A DNA stretch of 34,214 nt from an uncultured Anaerotignum sp. Lineage in GTDB: Bacteria; Bacillota; Clostridia; Lachnospirales; Anaerotignaceae. The notes beneath the pieces are model-generated. The model worked only from the letters and a program-made list of their open reading frames with translations, searched no databases and was not told the DNA's origin. This document shows positions 14,317 through 22,100 of this stretch, in pieces. Made by a program: the position numbers and the translations under genes. How positions within the stretch are numbered: position 1 is the first letter of the stretch; each line of letters starts with the position of its first letter. Location of the stretch: the NCBI RefSeq assembly GCF_905212195.1, contig NZ_CAJMDQ010000016.1, positions 1-34,214 of the forward strand. Direction: 5' to 3'.

Positions 14317-14751
14317 TTACGCCTTCTGCAATTCCTGTATCTTGTAGAGGGCGCTGCGCAATGCCTGCATGTTGTCTTCCCCCAACATTTCATTGAGGTT
14401 TTCCTGCAATTGTTCCCAAATCACATCGGCTTCTTCTATTTTCTGCTGCCCTGCTTCCGTCACGGCATAGCGGTGGTTCCGCTTGCCCGGTTCCGCCTTA
14501 TCGTAGACCCAGCCCTGTTCCACCAGTATTTTCAGATTCCGGGTAACGGTGCTCCGCTCCAGATTCACATAGTCCGCCAATTCTCCTGTGCTGGCTTCTT
14601 CCAGTCTGGACAGGTGAAGCAGCAGGGAAAACTGCTTGGTGGTCATGCCTGTGGACTGTAAACCCTCGTCATAATAAGCGGTGATGGCATTGGCTGCCCG
14701 GCACAATGTGATGCAGTAACATTTGCTTTTATTGATCTGCTGATATTTCAT
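14317..14751 (-). CDS. MarR-family transcriptional regulator
   Basis: A 144-residue winged-helix protein: TTKQFSLLLHLSRLEEASTGELADYVNLERSTVTRNLKILVEQGWV is the DNA-binding domain, and the wing carries RNHRYAVTEAGQQKI. The N-terminus CYCITLCRAANAITAYYDEGL contains three cysteines, which may matter if it senses oxidants or thiol-reactive compounds; that is a guess. The ATG at 14751 has GAGGGAGATC upstream. The palindrome GTGTATATACAC overlaps its promoter and is also before the GNAT gene, so it likely represses itself and the GNAT-cupin pair. Confidence 0.92.
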   Translation of the reverse strand: MKYQQINKSKCYCITLCRAANAITAYYDEGLQSTGMTTKQFSLLLHLSRLEEASTGELADYVNLERSTVTRNLKILVEQGWVYDKAEPGKRNHRYAVTEAGQQKIEEADVIWEQLQENLNEMLGEDNMQALRSALYKIQELQKA

Positions 14752-14765
14752 GATCTCCCTCTTTT

Positions 14766-14807
14766 CGTGTATATACACATAATATAAGTTTCCTTTGTTT
14801 TTGTCAA
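14766..14807 (-). promoter_or_regulatory. marR promoter with overlapping palindromic operator
   Basis: On the minus strand TTGACA (14802-14807) and TATTAT (14779-14784) with a 17-base spacer. GTGTATATACAC (14767-14778) lies directly after the -10, over the start point, so a bound repressor would block initiation. Confidence 0.8.
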
Positions 14808-14824
14808 TAGATTCTCCCAAAAGC

Positions 14825-14862
14825 AAAACCGGCTTTCTGAAAACAGAAAGCCGGTTTTTGAC
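14825..14862. terminator. Strong terminator between marR and the transporter gene
   Basis: AAAACCGGCTTTCTG (14825-14839) pairs exactly with CAGAAAGCCGGTTTT (14844-14858), 15 base pairs and loop AAAA. On the minus strand it ends the transporter transcript. Confidence 0.85.
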
Positions 14863-14879
14863 AAACATTCTATCTAAAA

Positions 14880-16514
14880 TTAAAGTTCTTTCGGTTTGTA
14901 AACCTTTCTCACGATGAAGATAACCAGAATCATGGATACGATTGCGATAGGCAGGTTGATGATCCAGTTCTGGATGATGGCTGTCAGCACATAGTTCACT
15001 GCGGAAACAGCCGCTACCATCATGGAATAAGGCAGCTGTGTAGAAACGTGGTTGATGTGGTCACACTGTGCACCTGTGGATGCCATGATTGTGGTATCGG
15101 AAATAGGAGAGCAGTGGTCACCGGCAACAGCACCAGCCAGTGTCGCTGCAACAGTGATAACCATCAGTTCGCTACTGGGGTCCAAGATAGGAACTACGAT
15201 AGGCAGCAGGATACCGAATGTACCCCAGGATGTACCTGTGGAGAATGCCAGGAATACGGCAATCACAAATACGATAACAGGCAGCATGACATTCAGAACG
15301 CCTGTGCTGCTCTGCAGGATACCTGCAACGAATACGTCAGCACCCAGCAGACCTGTGATACCGGACAATGTCCAAGCGAATGTCAGGATCAGGATGGCAG
15401 GTACCATTGCACGGAAACCTTCGGGCAGACATTCCATAAATTCGTGGAATTTCAGCACACGACGAGGAATGTACATAATGAATGTCAGAATCAGTGCTGC
15501 GATGGAGCCCAGAGCCAGAGCGATGGAAGCGTCACAGCCTGCGAAAGCGTCTACAAAAGGTACGCCGTCGAAGAAGCCGCCGGTATAGATCATACCGATG
15601 ACACAGCAGATGATCAGCATGATAACGGGCAGTACCAGGTCGATTACGCCGCCTTTGCCAGTTACCTGTACATCAGATGCGTTTTCAAAAGGTCTTGCGT
15701 CTGTTGTGAACAGGTCGTTTTTCACCTGTGCGTTATGTTCATGCAGATACATGGGACCAAAGTCGAAGTTCAGCAGTGTCAGTGTGATCATTGTAACGAT
15801 TGTCAGCAGTGCGTAGAAGTTGTAAGGGATGGAACGGATGAACAGTTCCAGACCGTTGTAGCCTTCTACTACGCCGGATACTGCTGCTGCCCAGGAAGAA
15901 ATGGGAGCGATGATGCAGACAGGCGCTGCTGTTGCGTCAATGATATAAGCCAGTTTTGCACGGGAAACATTGTGTGTATCTGTTACAGGACGCATAACGC
16001 TGCCGACTGTCAGACAGTTGAAGTAGTCGTCTACGAATACCAGAACGCCCAGCAGGAATGTGGACAGCAGTGCGCCTTTTCTTGTCTTGATAACGGAAGA
16101 AGCCCATTTGCCGTATGCGGCAGAACCGCCGGCTTTGTTCATCAGGGCAACCAGAACACCCAGTACAACCAGGAAGATCAGGATGCCGGCATTGCCGCTG
16201 TCAGATACGTTTGCCAGCAGACCGCCTTCTGTCTGGTTTGTAACAATAACCAGAAAAGCTTCTTTGATATTAAAGTTGGTGTAGAACAGGGCACCGGTCA
16301 CAATACCTACAAACAAGGAGGAAAAAACTTCCTTTGTAATCAGTGCCAGAATGATTGCAACCAGTGGAGGTACCAGAGACCAGAAGGTTGCGTACATGTT
16401 GCTTGTAATTTCCGCTGTTTCCCCTTCCGTACCAAATGCGGTAACGGTAAAGAGCAGCAGAACAGCTGAACAAACCATAAAGGTTCTCAGCCATGTGGAT
16501 TTTCTTTGAAACAT
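14880..16514 (-). CDS. NhaC-family transporter under lysine riboswitch; likely lysine permease (LysW-like)
   Basis: A 544-residue membrane protein with about 12 hydrophobic segments. It belongs to the NhaC family: FSTGTSWGTFGILLPIVVPI, AGAVAGDHCSPISDTTIMASTGA and LGVLVFVDDYFNCLTVGSVMRP are the usual motifs. The N-terminus (RTFMVCSAVLLLFTVTAFGTEG) may be a cleaved signal peptide. General annotation would be Na+/H+ antiporter, but its leader carries an intact lysine riboswitch, and NhaC-family members with that control (LysW) were proposed as lysine transporters by comparative genomics (Rodionov and co-workers). I therefore favour lysine uptake. The start ATG has AAAAGGGG close by. Confidence 0.88.
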   Translation of the reverse strand: MFQRKSTWLRTFMVCSAVLLLFTVTAFGTEGETAEITSNMYATFWSLVPPLVAIILALITKEVFSSLFVGIVTGALFYTNFNIKEAFLVIVTNQTEGGLLANVSDSGNAGILIFLVVLGVLVALMNKAGGSAAYGKWASSVIKTRKGALLSTFLLGVLVFVDDYFNCLTVGSVMRPVTDTHNVSRAKLAYIIDATAAPVCIIAPISSWAAAVSGVVEGYNGLELFIRSIPYNFYALLTIVTMITLTLLNFDFGPMYLHEHNAQVKNDLFTTDARPFENASDVQVTGKGGVIDLVLPVIMLIICCVIGMIYTGGFFDGVPFVDAFAGCDASIALALGSIAALILTFIMYIPRRVLKFHEFMECLPEGFRAMVPAILILTFAWTLSGITGLLGADVFVAGILQSSTGVLNVMLPVIVFVIAVFLAFSTGTSWGTFGILLPIVVPILDPSSELMVITVAATLAGAVAGDHCSPISDTTIMASTGAQCDHINHVSTQLPYSMMVAAVSAVNYVLTAIIQNWIINLPIAIVSMILVIFIVRKVYKPKEL

Positions 16515-16603
16515 ACCCCTTTTACTCCTCTCAAAAACATTACATCATTTATGATTGCGCCCCTTGTGTCACCCACAAAGGCAAAAACAGCTTGCGGAGG
16601 CAA

Positions 16604-16635
16604 TAAAAAAAGCCCGTGGCACACGCGCACAGGCT
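16604..16635 (-). terminator. Intrinsic terminator of the lysine riboswitch
   Basis: On the minus strand AGCCTGTGC (16627-16635) pairs with GCCACGGGCT (16611-16620, with one G-T pair), followed by an uninterrupted T-run (16604-16610). A second hairpin at about 16656-16680 (GCAAGCCCC / GGGGTGTGC) lies between it and the aptamer. It should form when lysine is bound and stop transcription of the transporter gene. Confidence 0.75.
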
Positions 16636-16686
16636 CCGCTTTTTTTCGCAGGAACAGCACACCCCAAAAAGGGGCTTGCTTTTTTT

Positions 16687-16846
16687 GATAGCGCTCCACA
16701 AAAGTGACAGTCCGCCGCATATTCTGCTGCGTCCCAGCCCCGGAGCCATCGGACCTGCTCCCGAACTTCGGCGGATTCCCCTTTCGTCCCTTTTTGCCGT
16801 CCCGCATTTCTTCCAAAGGGCTACTGATGGTTTCCGCACCTCTATC
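16687..16846 (-). ncRNA. Lysine riboswitch (L box)
   Basis: Read on the minus strand, P1 is GATAG (16842-16846) with CTATC (16687-16691). The conserved L-box blocks appear in order: GATAGAGGTGCG, then AGTAGCCCTTTGG, then GACGAAAGGGGAATCCGCCGAAG split over the junction, then CTGGGACGC, and finally GGACTGTCA and TTTTGTGGAGCGCTATC. These agree closely with the lysC leader pattern of Bacillus. The downstream gene is an NhaC-family transporter, a known target class. Confidence 0.93.
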
Positions 16847-16891
16847 TGTTTTATTTTCTGTCCGCCAGCTTAGCAGACATCATCTACATCA

Positions 16892-16920
16892 TTCATACCA
16901 TATCCCACATACAAAGTCAA
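16892..16920 (-). promoter_or_regulatory. Promoter of the lysine riboswitch transcript
   Basis: On the minus strand TTGACT (16915-16920) and TATGAA (16892-16897) with a 17-base spacer; start about 16885, 40 bases before the aptamer. Nothing further is seen in 16921-17060. Confidence 0.6.
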
Positions 16921-17092
16921 GCCTTTCTCCTAAAAAAGGATGTTTTCTCCTGTTTTTTCCAATTTTTCTGTACTTTTTGGGATGGACATGTTTTTTTCCT
17001 ACCATTTTGCTTTTCATTTTTGCCAAAAACTGTTATGATAAATAAGCAGAAACCAAAACATTTTATTAGAAAAAGAAAGGACGGCGATACCT

Positions 17093-17812
17093 ATGGCAAC
17101 TGCTCATATTGCAGCCGAAAAAGGCGCATTCGCAAAAACCGTGCTGATGCCCGGCGATCCCCTGCGCTCTAAATTCATTGCGGAAACATTCCTGGAAAAC
17201 CCTGTACTGGTGAACAATGTACGTGGTGTTCAGGGCTATACTGGCACATACAAAGGCGTACCTGTATCCGTAATGGCAAGCGGCATGGGCATTCCCTCCA
17301 TCGGCATTTACAGCTATGAACTTTACAGCTTCTTTGGCGTGGAAAATATCATCCGCATCGGCTCTGCCGGCGCCATCAGCGACAAACTGCAGCTGCGTGA
17401 CATCGTGGCAGGCATGTCCTCCCACACCAACTCCAACTTTGCAGCACAGTACAACCTGCCCGGCACATACGCACCTACCGCAGACTACACACTGCTTTCC
17501 ACAGCAGTAGAATCCGCAAAGGATCTGGGTCTGGATCTGAAAGTAGGCCCCCTGCTTTCTTCCGACACATTCTATGATGATGACGAAGAAGCACTGCACA
17601 AATGGGCAAAAATGGGCGCTCTGGCAGTAGAAATGGAATCCGCAGGTCTGTATATGAACGCGGCTCGTCTGGGCAAACGCGCTCTGGCAATGGTAACCAT
17701 TTCCGATATGCCTTTCACCGGCGAAGCAACTACACCGGAAGAACGCCAGAACACATTCACACAGATGATGGAAATCGCGCTGGAAACAGCTATCCGCATG
17801 GACAAACTGTAA
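17093..17812 (+). CDS. deoD: Purine nucleoside phosphorylase, DeoD type
   Basis: A 239-residue hexameric-type phosphorylase that splits purine (deoxy)nucleosides to base and (deoxy)ribose-1-phosphate for salvage. Clear motifs: MPGDPLRSKFIAETFL (phosphate site), VMASGMGIPSIGIYSYELY, IRIGSAGAISD, and ALAVEMESAGLYMNA, plus TISDMPFTGE which carries the catalytic Asp. Length matches E. coli DeoD. AAAGGACGG precedes the ATG. Codon use is strongly biased, suggesting high expression. Single gene, divergent from the transporter, closed by a terminator. Confidence 0.96.
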   Translation: MATAHIAAEKGAFAKTVLMPGDPLRSKFIAETFLENPVLVNNVRGVQGYTGTYKGVPVSVMASGMGIPSIGIYSYELYSFFGVENIIRIGSAGAISDKLQLRDIVAGMSSHTNSNFAAQYNLPGTYAPTADYTLLSTAVESAKDLGLDLKVGPLLSSDTFYDDDEEALHKWAKMGALAVEMESAGLYMNAARLGKRALAMVTISDMPFTGEATTPEERQNTFTQMMEIALETAIRMDKL

Positions 17813-17840
17813 TTCTATCACACAGTTATTTGACAACATA

Positions 17841-17877
17841 AAAGCCTGTATGCGAAAAAGCGTACAGGCTTTTTTTT
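17841..17877 (+). terminator. deoD terminator
   Basis: AAGCCTGTA (17842-17850) pairs with TACAGGCTT (17863-17871) with GC/GC continuing inside, followed by a run of eight T. Confidence 0.88.
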
Positions 17878-17931
17878 ACAAAATCAATGCCTTTTTCGGG
17901 GACAGGCAGCAGAAAGAAAGGGGCTTTTTGT

Positions 17932-18573
17932 ATGCTCAGACAGATTCACACCAGCGGCATTTATAACCTCTATCCGCTGGAGGGCAGCAGTCAGTGGTAT
18001 TGGGGCATGGACTGCACTGGCGGCGACCTTTACGAAGGAGAGGAACTTTTTACGGATGGCCACCAAGTTGACCGGACACGGCTCATCTTTATCCATCAGC
18101 CTGATGGAAGGGTTATGGAGCCAATTCCTTCCAAAAAAGGACAGTATTTCGGCCGCCCTTTGTTTTACGAAAACAAAATCATCCTTCTTGTGGTAGATTT
18201 TCCAGAAAAACAGTTTCTCATCCTTTCCTATGACCCGGAAACAGAGGCTATATCCACCCTTGCCACACTGCCTCGCTCCATCACAGAGGATTGCTACAAT
18301 TTACAATTGAAGCTTTCTCCTTTGATGCTGGTACGTCAGGGGCAGGAAAACACATTGGAAATCCTGTGGCCTGTGCAGAAAACATATGCCATGGACTTGC
18401 GGGAATCCTTCCGGTTCCGCCAAGAGGACGAGCTGTATTTTGAAACATGGTATGAAGACCCAGATTACCGGGACGAAATCGTTGTACGGGATTTTCACAC
18501 AGGAAATGTCCTGCGGCGCCTTCCCGGTATCCTCATGACCACGCCCGACGGAGAAATATGGATGCTGGACTAA
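17932..18573 (+). CDS. Soluble protein of unknown function
   Basis: A 213-residue protein rich in strands, Trp and Tyr, with no signal peptide. Phrases such as GIYNLYPLEGSSQWYWGMDCTGGDLYEGEELF and short repeated strand-turn patterns (KKGQYFGRPLFYENKIILLVVDF, QFLILSYDPETEAISTL) suggest a beta-propeller-like fold, but no family is recognised. The ATG at 17932 has AAAGGGG upstream; an earlier in-frame ATG at 17887 would put the ribosome binding site inside the protein. Single gene between terminators. Confidence 0.7.
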   Translation: MLRQIHTSGIYNLYPLEGSSQWYWGMDCTGGDLYEGEELFTDGHQVDRTRLIFIHQPDGRVMEPIPSKKGQYFGRPLFYENKIILLVVDFPEKQFLILSYDPETEAISTLATLPRSITEDCYNLQLKLSPLMLVRQGQENTLEILWPVQKTYAMDLRESFRFRQEDELYFETWYEDPDYRDEIVVRDFHTGNVLRRLPGILMTTPDGEIWMLD

Positions 18574-18577
18574 ATAT

Positions 18578-18622
18578 AAAGAAAGAACCTGTATTCAAAT
18601 GAACACAGGTTCTTTCTTTTTT
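18578..18622. terminator. Bidirectional terminator
   Basis: AAAGAAAGAACCTGT (18578-18592) pairs with ACAGGTTCTTTCTTT (18605-18619). It serves the rightward gene ending at 18573 and possibly the leftward VanZ-like gene. Confidence 0.82.
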
Positions 18623-18645
18623 AGGAATCATAATCAGTTTTCAAA

Positions 18646-19221
18646 TCAATTCTCATAAGCCAGTGTCTGGAAAGCACGGGATACTGCTACCCCAGCTTCC
18701 GCTGTTTTGTTCCGACGCAGCAGGCAGAAAGAAGTCTGCCGTTCCGCCGCCAGGAACATCCAGTAGCCGATAATGGCGCCCAATGTGTTCATGAGCAGGT
18801 CATCCACGTCTGTGGTTCTGCCGCAGAACATCTGCAATACCTCAATGGCAAAAGATGTGCCGAACCCAAAGAGCAGCACATGGTTTTCTGTGCGGTACTG
18901 CTTCCACAGCAGCGGCACCAGAAAGCCCATGGGTACAAACAGGAAAAAGTTCAGCAGATACTGCATGGGGCATGCGAAAATATCAATAAACAATTCAAAA
19001 TTGAAGTACGGCGCAAACACCGGTTTTGTAAAGAGCAGCTGGAACACGCCTGTCACTGCCACAAGCCCTGCCACATAAAAGGCAAAGAGCCATAAACCGA
19101 TTCGATGGGTTTTGGGAGTATATTTTCCCGCGAATACCGTCTGCCACATCCACAGCACCGGTACCATAAACGAAAAAATCCAGATACTTTCCCAAACCAT
19201 ACGATACATCCAACTGACCAC
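18646..19221 (-). CDS. VanZ-family membrane protein
   Basis: A 191-residue membrane protein with about five hydrophobic segments. The VanZ signature is present: PMQYLLNFFLFVPMGFLVPLLW and, later, SFAIEVLQMFCGRTTDVDDLLMNTLGAIIGYW. VanZ proteins affect teicoplanin resistance in enterococci, but most family members are chromosomal and of unknown role; no other glycopeptide-resistance genes are near. Start: GTG at 19221 with AGGGGGAG 5 bases before; the next ATG (19209) is too far from that signal. Confidence 0.85.
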   Translation of the reverse strand: MVSWMYRMVWESIWIFSFMVPVLWMWQTVFAGKYTPKTHRIGLWLFAFYVAGLVAVTGVFQLLFTKPVFAPYFNFELFIDIFACPMQYLLNFFLFVPMGFLVPLLWKQYRTENHVLLFGFGTSFAIEVLQMFCGRTTDVDDLLMNTLGAIIGYWMFLAAERQTSFCLLRRNKTAEAGVAVSRAFQTLAYEN

Positions 19222-19381
19222 GGGTACTCCCCCTTTCTGTTTTTTCAATCTGCATCTAGGATACACCACAAATATTAATATTTTTTGTAGAAAACCTTCC
19301 AAATTCCTAACAAAACGTATAAAAACATCTTAAATCCTATACAAATTCCTTTGTTTCTCCCATTTTTCCGCCATTGCCGTA

Positions 19382-19411
19382 TTGACAAACATTCATTCTT
19401 CTTGGTAAAAT
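19382..19411 (+). promoter_or_regulatory. Promoter of the CofE-like gene
   Basis: TTGACA (19382-19387) and TAAAAT (19406-19411) with an 18-base spacer. Start near 19418, leaving a leader of about 178 bases. Confidence 0.7.
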
Positions 19412-19417
19412 AACTTG

Positions 19418-19595
19418 TCGGTGATTGAAAAAATCAAGATTCACCCACTTTATGCATCAAATTTGCCATTCAATCCCGTCAAAGGGATTGCTGTAAGCAA
19501 AATTTGATGTTTTTTTATTGCCAAATTACAGGTTCACCTGTTTTTGATTGCAAATCATTTTAAATTAATTGAAAGTAAGTAGGAGGTATTTCATT
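19418..19595 (+). promoter_or_regulatory. Structured leader RNA with internal terminator; unknown riboswitch or attenuator
   Basis: First stem: GGTGA-TTGA / TCAA-TCACC (about 19420-19445). Then a large hairpin: CATCAAATTTGC (19455-19466) pairs with GCAAAATTTGATG (19497-19509) and encloses CAATCCC/GGGATTG, followed by a run of T (19510-19517): a textbook intrinsic terminator. After it comes ACAGGT-TC-ACCTGT and TTTT (about 19528-19545). The gene at 19596 can only be made if the terminator is bypassed. GGTGA of stem one could alternatively pair with the TTCACC of the last hairpin. I do not recognise a known riboswitch class. Confidence 0.6.
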
Positions 19596-20777
19596 ATGGC
19601 AGGTACTATTTCCAGAGGTATTAAAGCCCCCATCATCAGACAGGGCGATGATATCGTAAAAATCGTTGCAGATTCCGTTCTGACAGCTGCACAGGAAGAC
19701 GGCTTCCAGCTGCATGAAAAAGACGTTATCTGTGTAACAGAAGCAGTTGTAGCAAGAGCTGACGGCAACTACGCTTCCACAACAGACATCGCTGAAGACG
19801 TAAAAGCAAAACTGGGCGGCGAAACCATCGGTGTGGTATTCCCCATCCTGAGCAGAAACCGTTTCGCAATCTGCCTGCGCGGTATCGCAAAAGGCGCGAA
19901 AAAAGTTGTTCTGATGCTGAGCTATCCTTCCGACGAAGTTGGCAACCACCTGTTTGACATGGATCTGCTGGATGACAGCGGCGTAAATCCTTACACAGAC
20001 GTGCTGACACTGGAAGACTACCGCCGTATTTTCGGTTATATCAAACACCCCTTCACAGGCGTGGACTACGTTGAATACTATGCTGACCTGATCAAAGAAG
20101 AAGGCGCAGAAGCTGAAATCGTATTCGCAAACCATCCCGAAGCAATCGTAAAATTCACAAAGAACGTACTGTGCTGCGATATCCACACAAGAGCACGTTC
20201 CAAACGTCGTATTCTGGCAGCAGGCGGCGAAAAAGTCCTGACACTGGACGAAATCCTGAACGCTCCCGTAAACGGCAGCGGCTTCAACCCTCAGTATGGT
20301 CTGCTGGGCTCCAACAAAGCTACAGAAGATACAGTTAAACTGTTCCCTAAAAACGCACAGGAAGTTGCTGAAAACATCCAGAAAGAAATCATCGCACGTA
20401 CTGGCGTAAAAGTAGAAGCTATGATCTACGGCGACGGCGCATTCAAAGATCCCGTTGGCAAGATTTGGGAACTGGCTGACCCCGTTGTTGGCGCTGGCTT
20501 CACAGAAGGCCTGAACGGTCTGCCCAACGAAGTAAAACTGAAATATCTGGCAGACAACGACTTTGCTGATCTGTCCGGCGAAGCACTGGCAGACGCTATC
20601 CGTCAGCGCATCAAAGAAAAAGACGCTGACCTGAAAGGCAACATGGTTTCCGAAGGTACAACACCTCGTCGTCTGACAGACCTGATCGGTTCCCTGTGCG
20701 ACCTGACCAGCGGCAGCGGTGACAAAGGTACACCTATCGTTCTGGTTCAGAACTACTTCAACAACTACGCAAACTAA
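19596..20777 (+). CDS. CofE-like protein (F420-0:L-glutamate ligase domain)
   Basis: A 393-residue protein. The N-terminal part matches the F420-0:gamma-glutamyl ligase fold: RGIKAPIIRQGDDIVKIVADS, then HEKDVICVTEAVVARADGN, equivalent to GDDL and DGDVLVVTSKIVSKAEGR of CofE. In CofE this domain adds glutamate to F420-0 using GTP. Clostridia normally lack F420, and no other F420 gene is near, so the true acceptor here is unknown. The protein is longer than CofE (about 250) with a distinct C-terminal half (GFNPQYGLLGSNKATEDTVKLFP, ARTGVKVEAMIYGDGAFKDP). Codon use is extremely biased, suggesting an abundant protein. The ATG at 19596 has TAGGAGG upstream. Confidence 0.78.
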   Translation: MAGTISRGIKAPIIRQGDDIVKIVADSVLTAAQEDGFQLHEKDVICVTEAVVARADGNYASTTDIAEDVKAKLGGETIGVVFPILSRNRFAICLRGIAKGAKKVVLMLSYPSDEVGNHLFDMDLLDDSGVNPYTDVLTLEDYRRIFGYIKHPFTGVDYVEYYADLIKEEGAEAEIVFANHPEAIVKFTKNVLCCDIHTRARSKRRILAAGGEKVLTLDEILNAPVNGSGFNPQYGLLGSNKATEDTVKLFPKNAQEVAENIQKEIIARTGVKVEAMIYGDGAFKDPVGKIWELADPVVGAGFTEGLNGLPNEVKLKYLADNDFADLSGEALADAIRQRIKEKDADLKGNMVSEGTTPRRLTDLIGSLCDLTSGSGDKGTPIVLVQNYFNNYAN

Positions 20778-20793
20778 TCAACTGCGCACATAC

Positions 20794-20829
20794 AAAAAGC
20801 CTGATTTTGCGAAAAATCAGGCTTTTTTT
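20794..20829 (+). terminator. Terminator after the CofE-like gene
   Basis: AAAAAGCCTGATTTT (20794-20808) pairs with AAAATCAGGCTTTTT (20813-20827) around GCGA, followed by T's. Confidence 0.9.
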
Positions 20830-20856
20830 GCAGATATACAAGAAAGGAGTTTTTCC

Positions 20857-22059
20857 ATGTCTTATCCCTCCATTACACTGAAAAAAGGCGAAGGCCGTAC
20901 CCTCAAATCCGGCGGACTTTGGGTATTCGACAACGAAATCGCCGCTGTTTCTCCCGATGTAGTCAATGGGGAAATGGTTTCTGTGCTGGACTTCGACGGC
21001 TACCCCATGGGCGTTGGTTTTTACAACCATCATTCTAAAATTACCGTCCGCATGATGAGCCGCCACGCTGACACCGTCATTGACGAAGCATTCCTCCGTC
21101 GCCGGGTTGAGGACGCATGGTATTACCGCAAAAAAACCGTTGATACTTCTTCCTGCCGTATAATTTTCGGGGAAGCGGACTACCTGCCCGGTCTGGTGGT
21201 AGATAAATTCTCTGATGTACTGGTGGTACAGTCTTTGGCACTGGGCATTGACCGTCTGAAAGAAACCATCATCCGCCTGCTGCTGGAAACACTGGCAAAA
21301 GACGGTATCAACATCCGCGGCGTCTATGAACGCAGTGACGCAAAAGTTCGTTTGCAGGAAGGCATGGAACGGGAAAAAGGCTTCCTTTCCGCACCTTTTG
21401 ACACCAAAGTGGAAATCGTGGAAAACGGCGTACATTATATGGTAGACGTGGAAGACGGTCAGAAAACAGGCTTCTTCTTAGACCAGAAATACAACCGCCT
21501 TGCCATCCAGAAGCTGTGCAAAGGCGCAAAGGTTCTGGACTGCTTCACTCACACAGGCTCTTTTGCCCTGAACGCAGGTATTGCTGGCGCAGAAAGCGTA
21601 CTGGGTGTAGACGCTTCCCAGCTTGCAGTGGATCAGGCAACAGAAAACGCCAAACTGAACGGACTGGAAAACACTGTACGTTTCCAGTGCTGTGACGTAT
21701 TCTCCCTCCTGCCGGAACTGGAAGAAAAAGGCGAGAAATTCGACGTCATCATCCTTGACCCTCCCGCTTTCACAAAATCCAGAAGCTCCGTGAAAAATGC
21801 CACCAAAGGCTATCGGGAAATCAACCTGCGTGCCATGAAACTGCTGAAAGACGGCGGTTTTCTGGCAACATGCTCCTGCTCTCACTTCATGACATATGAG
21901 CTGTTCACCCAGACCATTGGGCAGGCGGCAAAGAATGTCCATAAACGCTTGCGTCAGGTGGAATACCGTACACAGTCCCCTGACCATCCCATTCTGTGGG
22001 CGGCGGATGAGTCTTATTATCTGAAATTCTATATTTTCCAGGTGACAAATCAGTTCTAA
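20857..22059 (+). CDS. Class I SAM-dependent rRNA methyltransferase, RlmI-like
   Basis: A 400-residue protein with an N-terminal PUA domain (ITLKKGEGRTLKSGGLWVFDNEI) and a Rossmann methyltransferase domain. RlmI/YwbD family marks: DVEDGQKTGFFLDQKYNR, VLDCFTHTGSFALNAG (SAM motif I), VLGVDASQLAVDQATENAKLN, and the catalytic-type LDPPAFTKS; CSCSHFMT lies near the end. RlmI makes m5C1962 in 23S rRNA in E. coli; the Firmicute homologue probably does the same or a close site. The ATG at 20857 has AAAGGAG upstream. A terminator separates it from the CofE-like gene; no promoter is obvious, so it may depend on readthrough. Confidence 0.9.
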   Translation: MSYPSITLKKGEGRTLKSGGLWVFDNEIAAVSPDVVNGEMVSVLDFDGYPMGVGFYNHHSKITVRMMSRHADTVIDEAFLRRRVEDAWYYRKKTVDTSSCRIIFGEADYLPGLVVDKFSDVLVVQSLALGIDRLKETIIRLLLETLAKDGINIRGVYERSDAKVRLQEGMEREKGFLSAPFDTKVEIVENGVHYMVDVEDGQKTGFFLDQKYNRLAIQKLCKGAKVLDCFTHTGSFALNAGIAGAESVLGVDASQLAVDQATENAKLNGLENTVRFQCCDVFSLLPELEEKGEKFDVIILDPPAFTKSRSSVKNATKGYREINLRAMKLLKDGGFLATCSCSHFMTYELFTQTIGQAAKNVHKRLRQVEYRTQSPDHPILWAADESYYLKFYIFQVTNQF

Positions 22060-22063
22060 AACA

Positions 22064-22100
22064 AACCCCCCCTGTCGTTTCCACGACAGGGGGGTTCTTT
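22064..22100. terminator. Terminator between methyltransferase and GNAT genes
   Basis: AACCCCCCCTGTCGT (22064-22078) pairs with ACGACAGGGGGGTT (22083-22096); one C is unpaired. It serves two converging genes. Confidence 0.8.

Noticed and set aside
15048..16469. Long rightward frame of 473 codons opposite the NhaC-family gene
   Set aside because: Cys- and Gln-rich composition is what the antisense of a biased membrane-protein gene gives; no ribosome binding site and no known motif, while the opposite strand has clear NhaC motifs.
16515..16600. Additional regulatory RNA between the lysine riboswitch terminator and the transporter start
   Set aside because: Only one modest hairpin (CCTTGTG/CACAAAGG, about 16561-16580) is present; not enough to claim a separate element.
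18646..19221. VanZ-like gene as evidence of glycopeptide resistance
   Set aside because: No vanH, vanA, vanX or two-component genes nearby; chromosomal VanZ-like genes are common and mostly unrelated to resistance.
20719..20856. Upstream extension of the RlmI-like frame
   Set aside because: It would overlap the end of the CofE-like gene and run through its terminator; the PUA domain begins right after the ATG at 20857.
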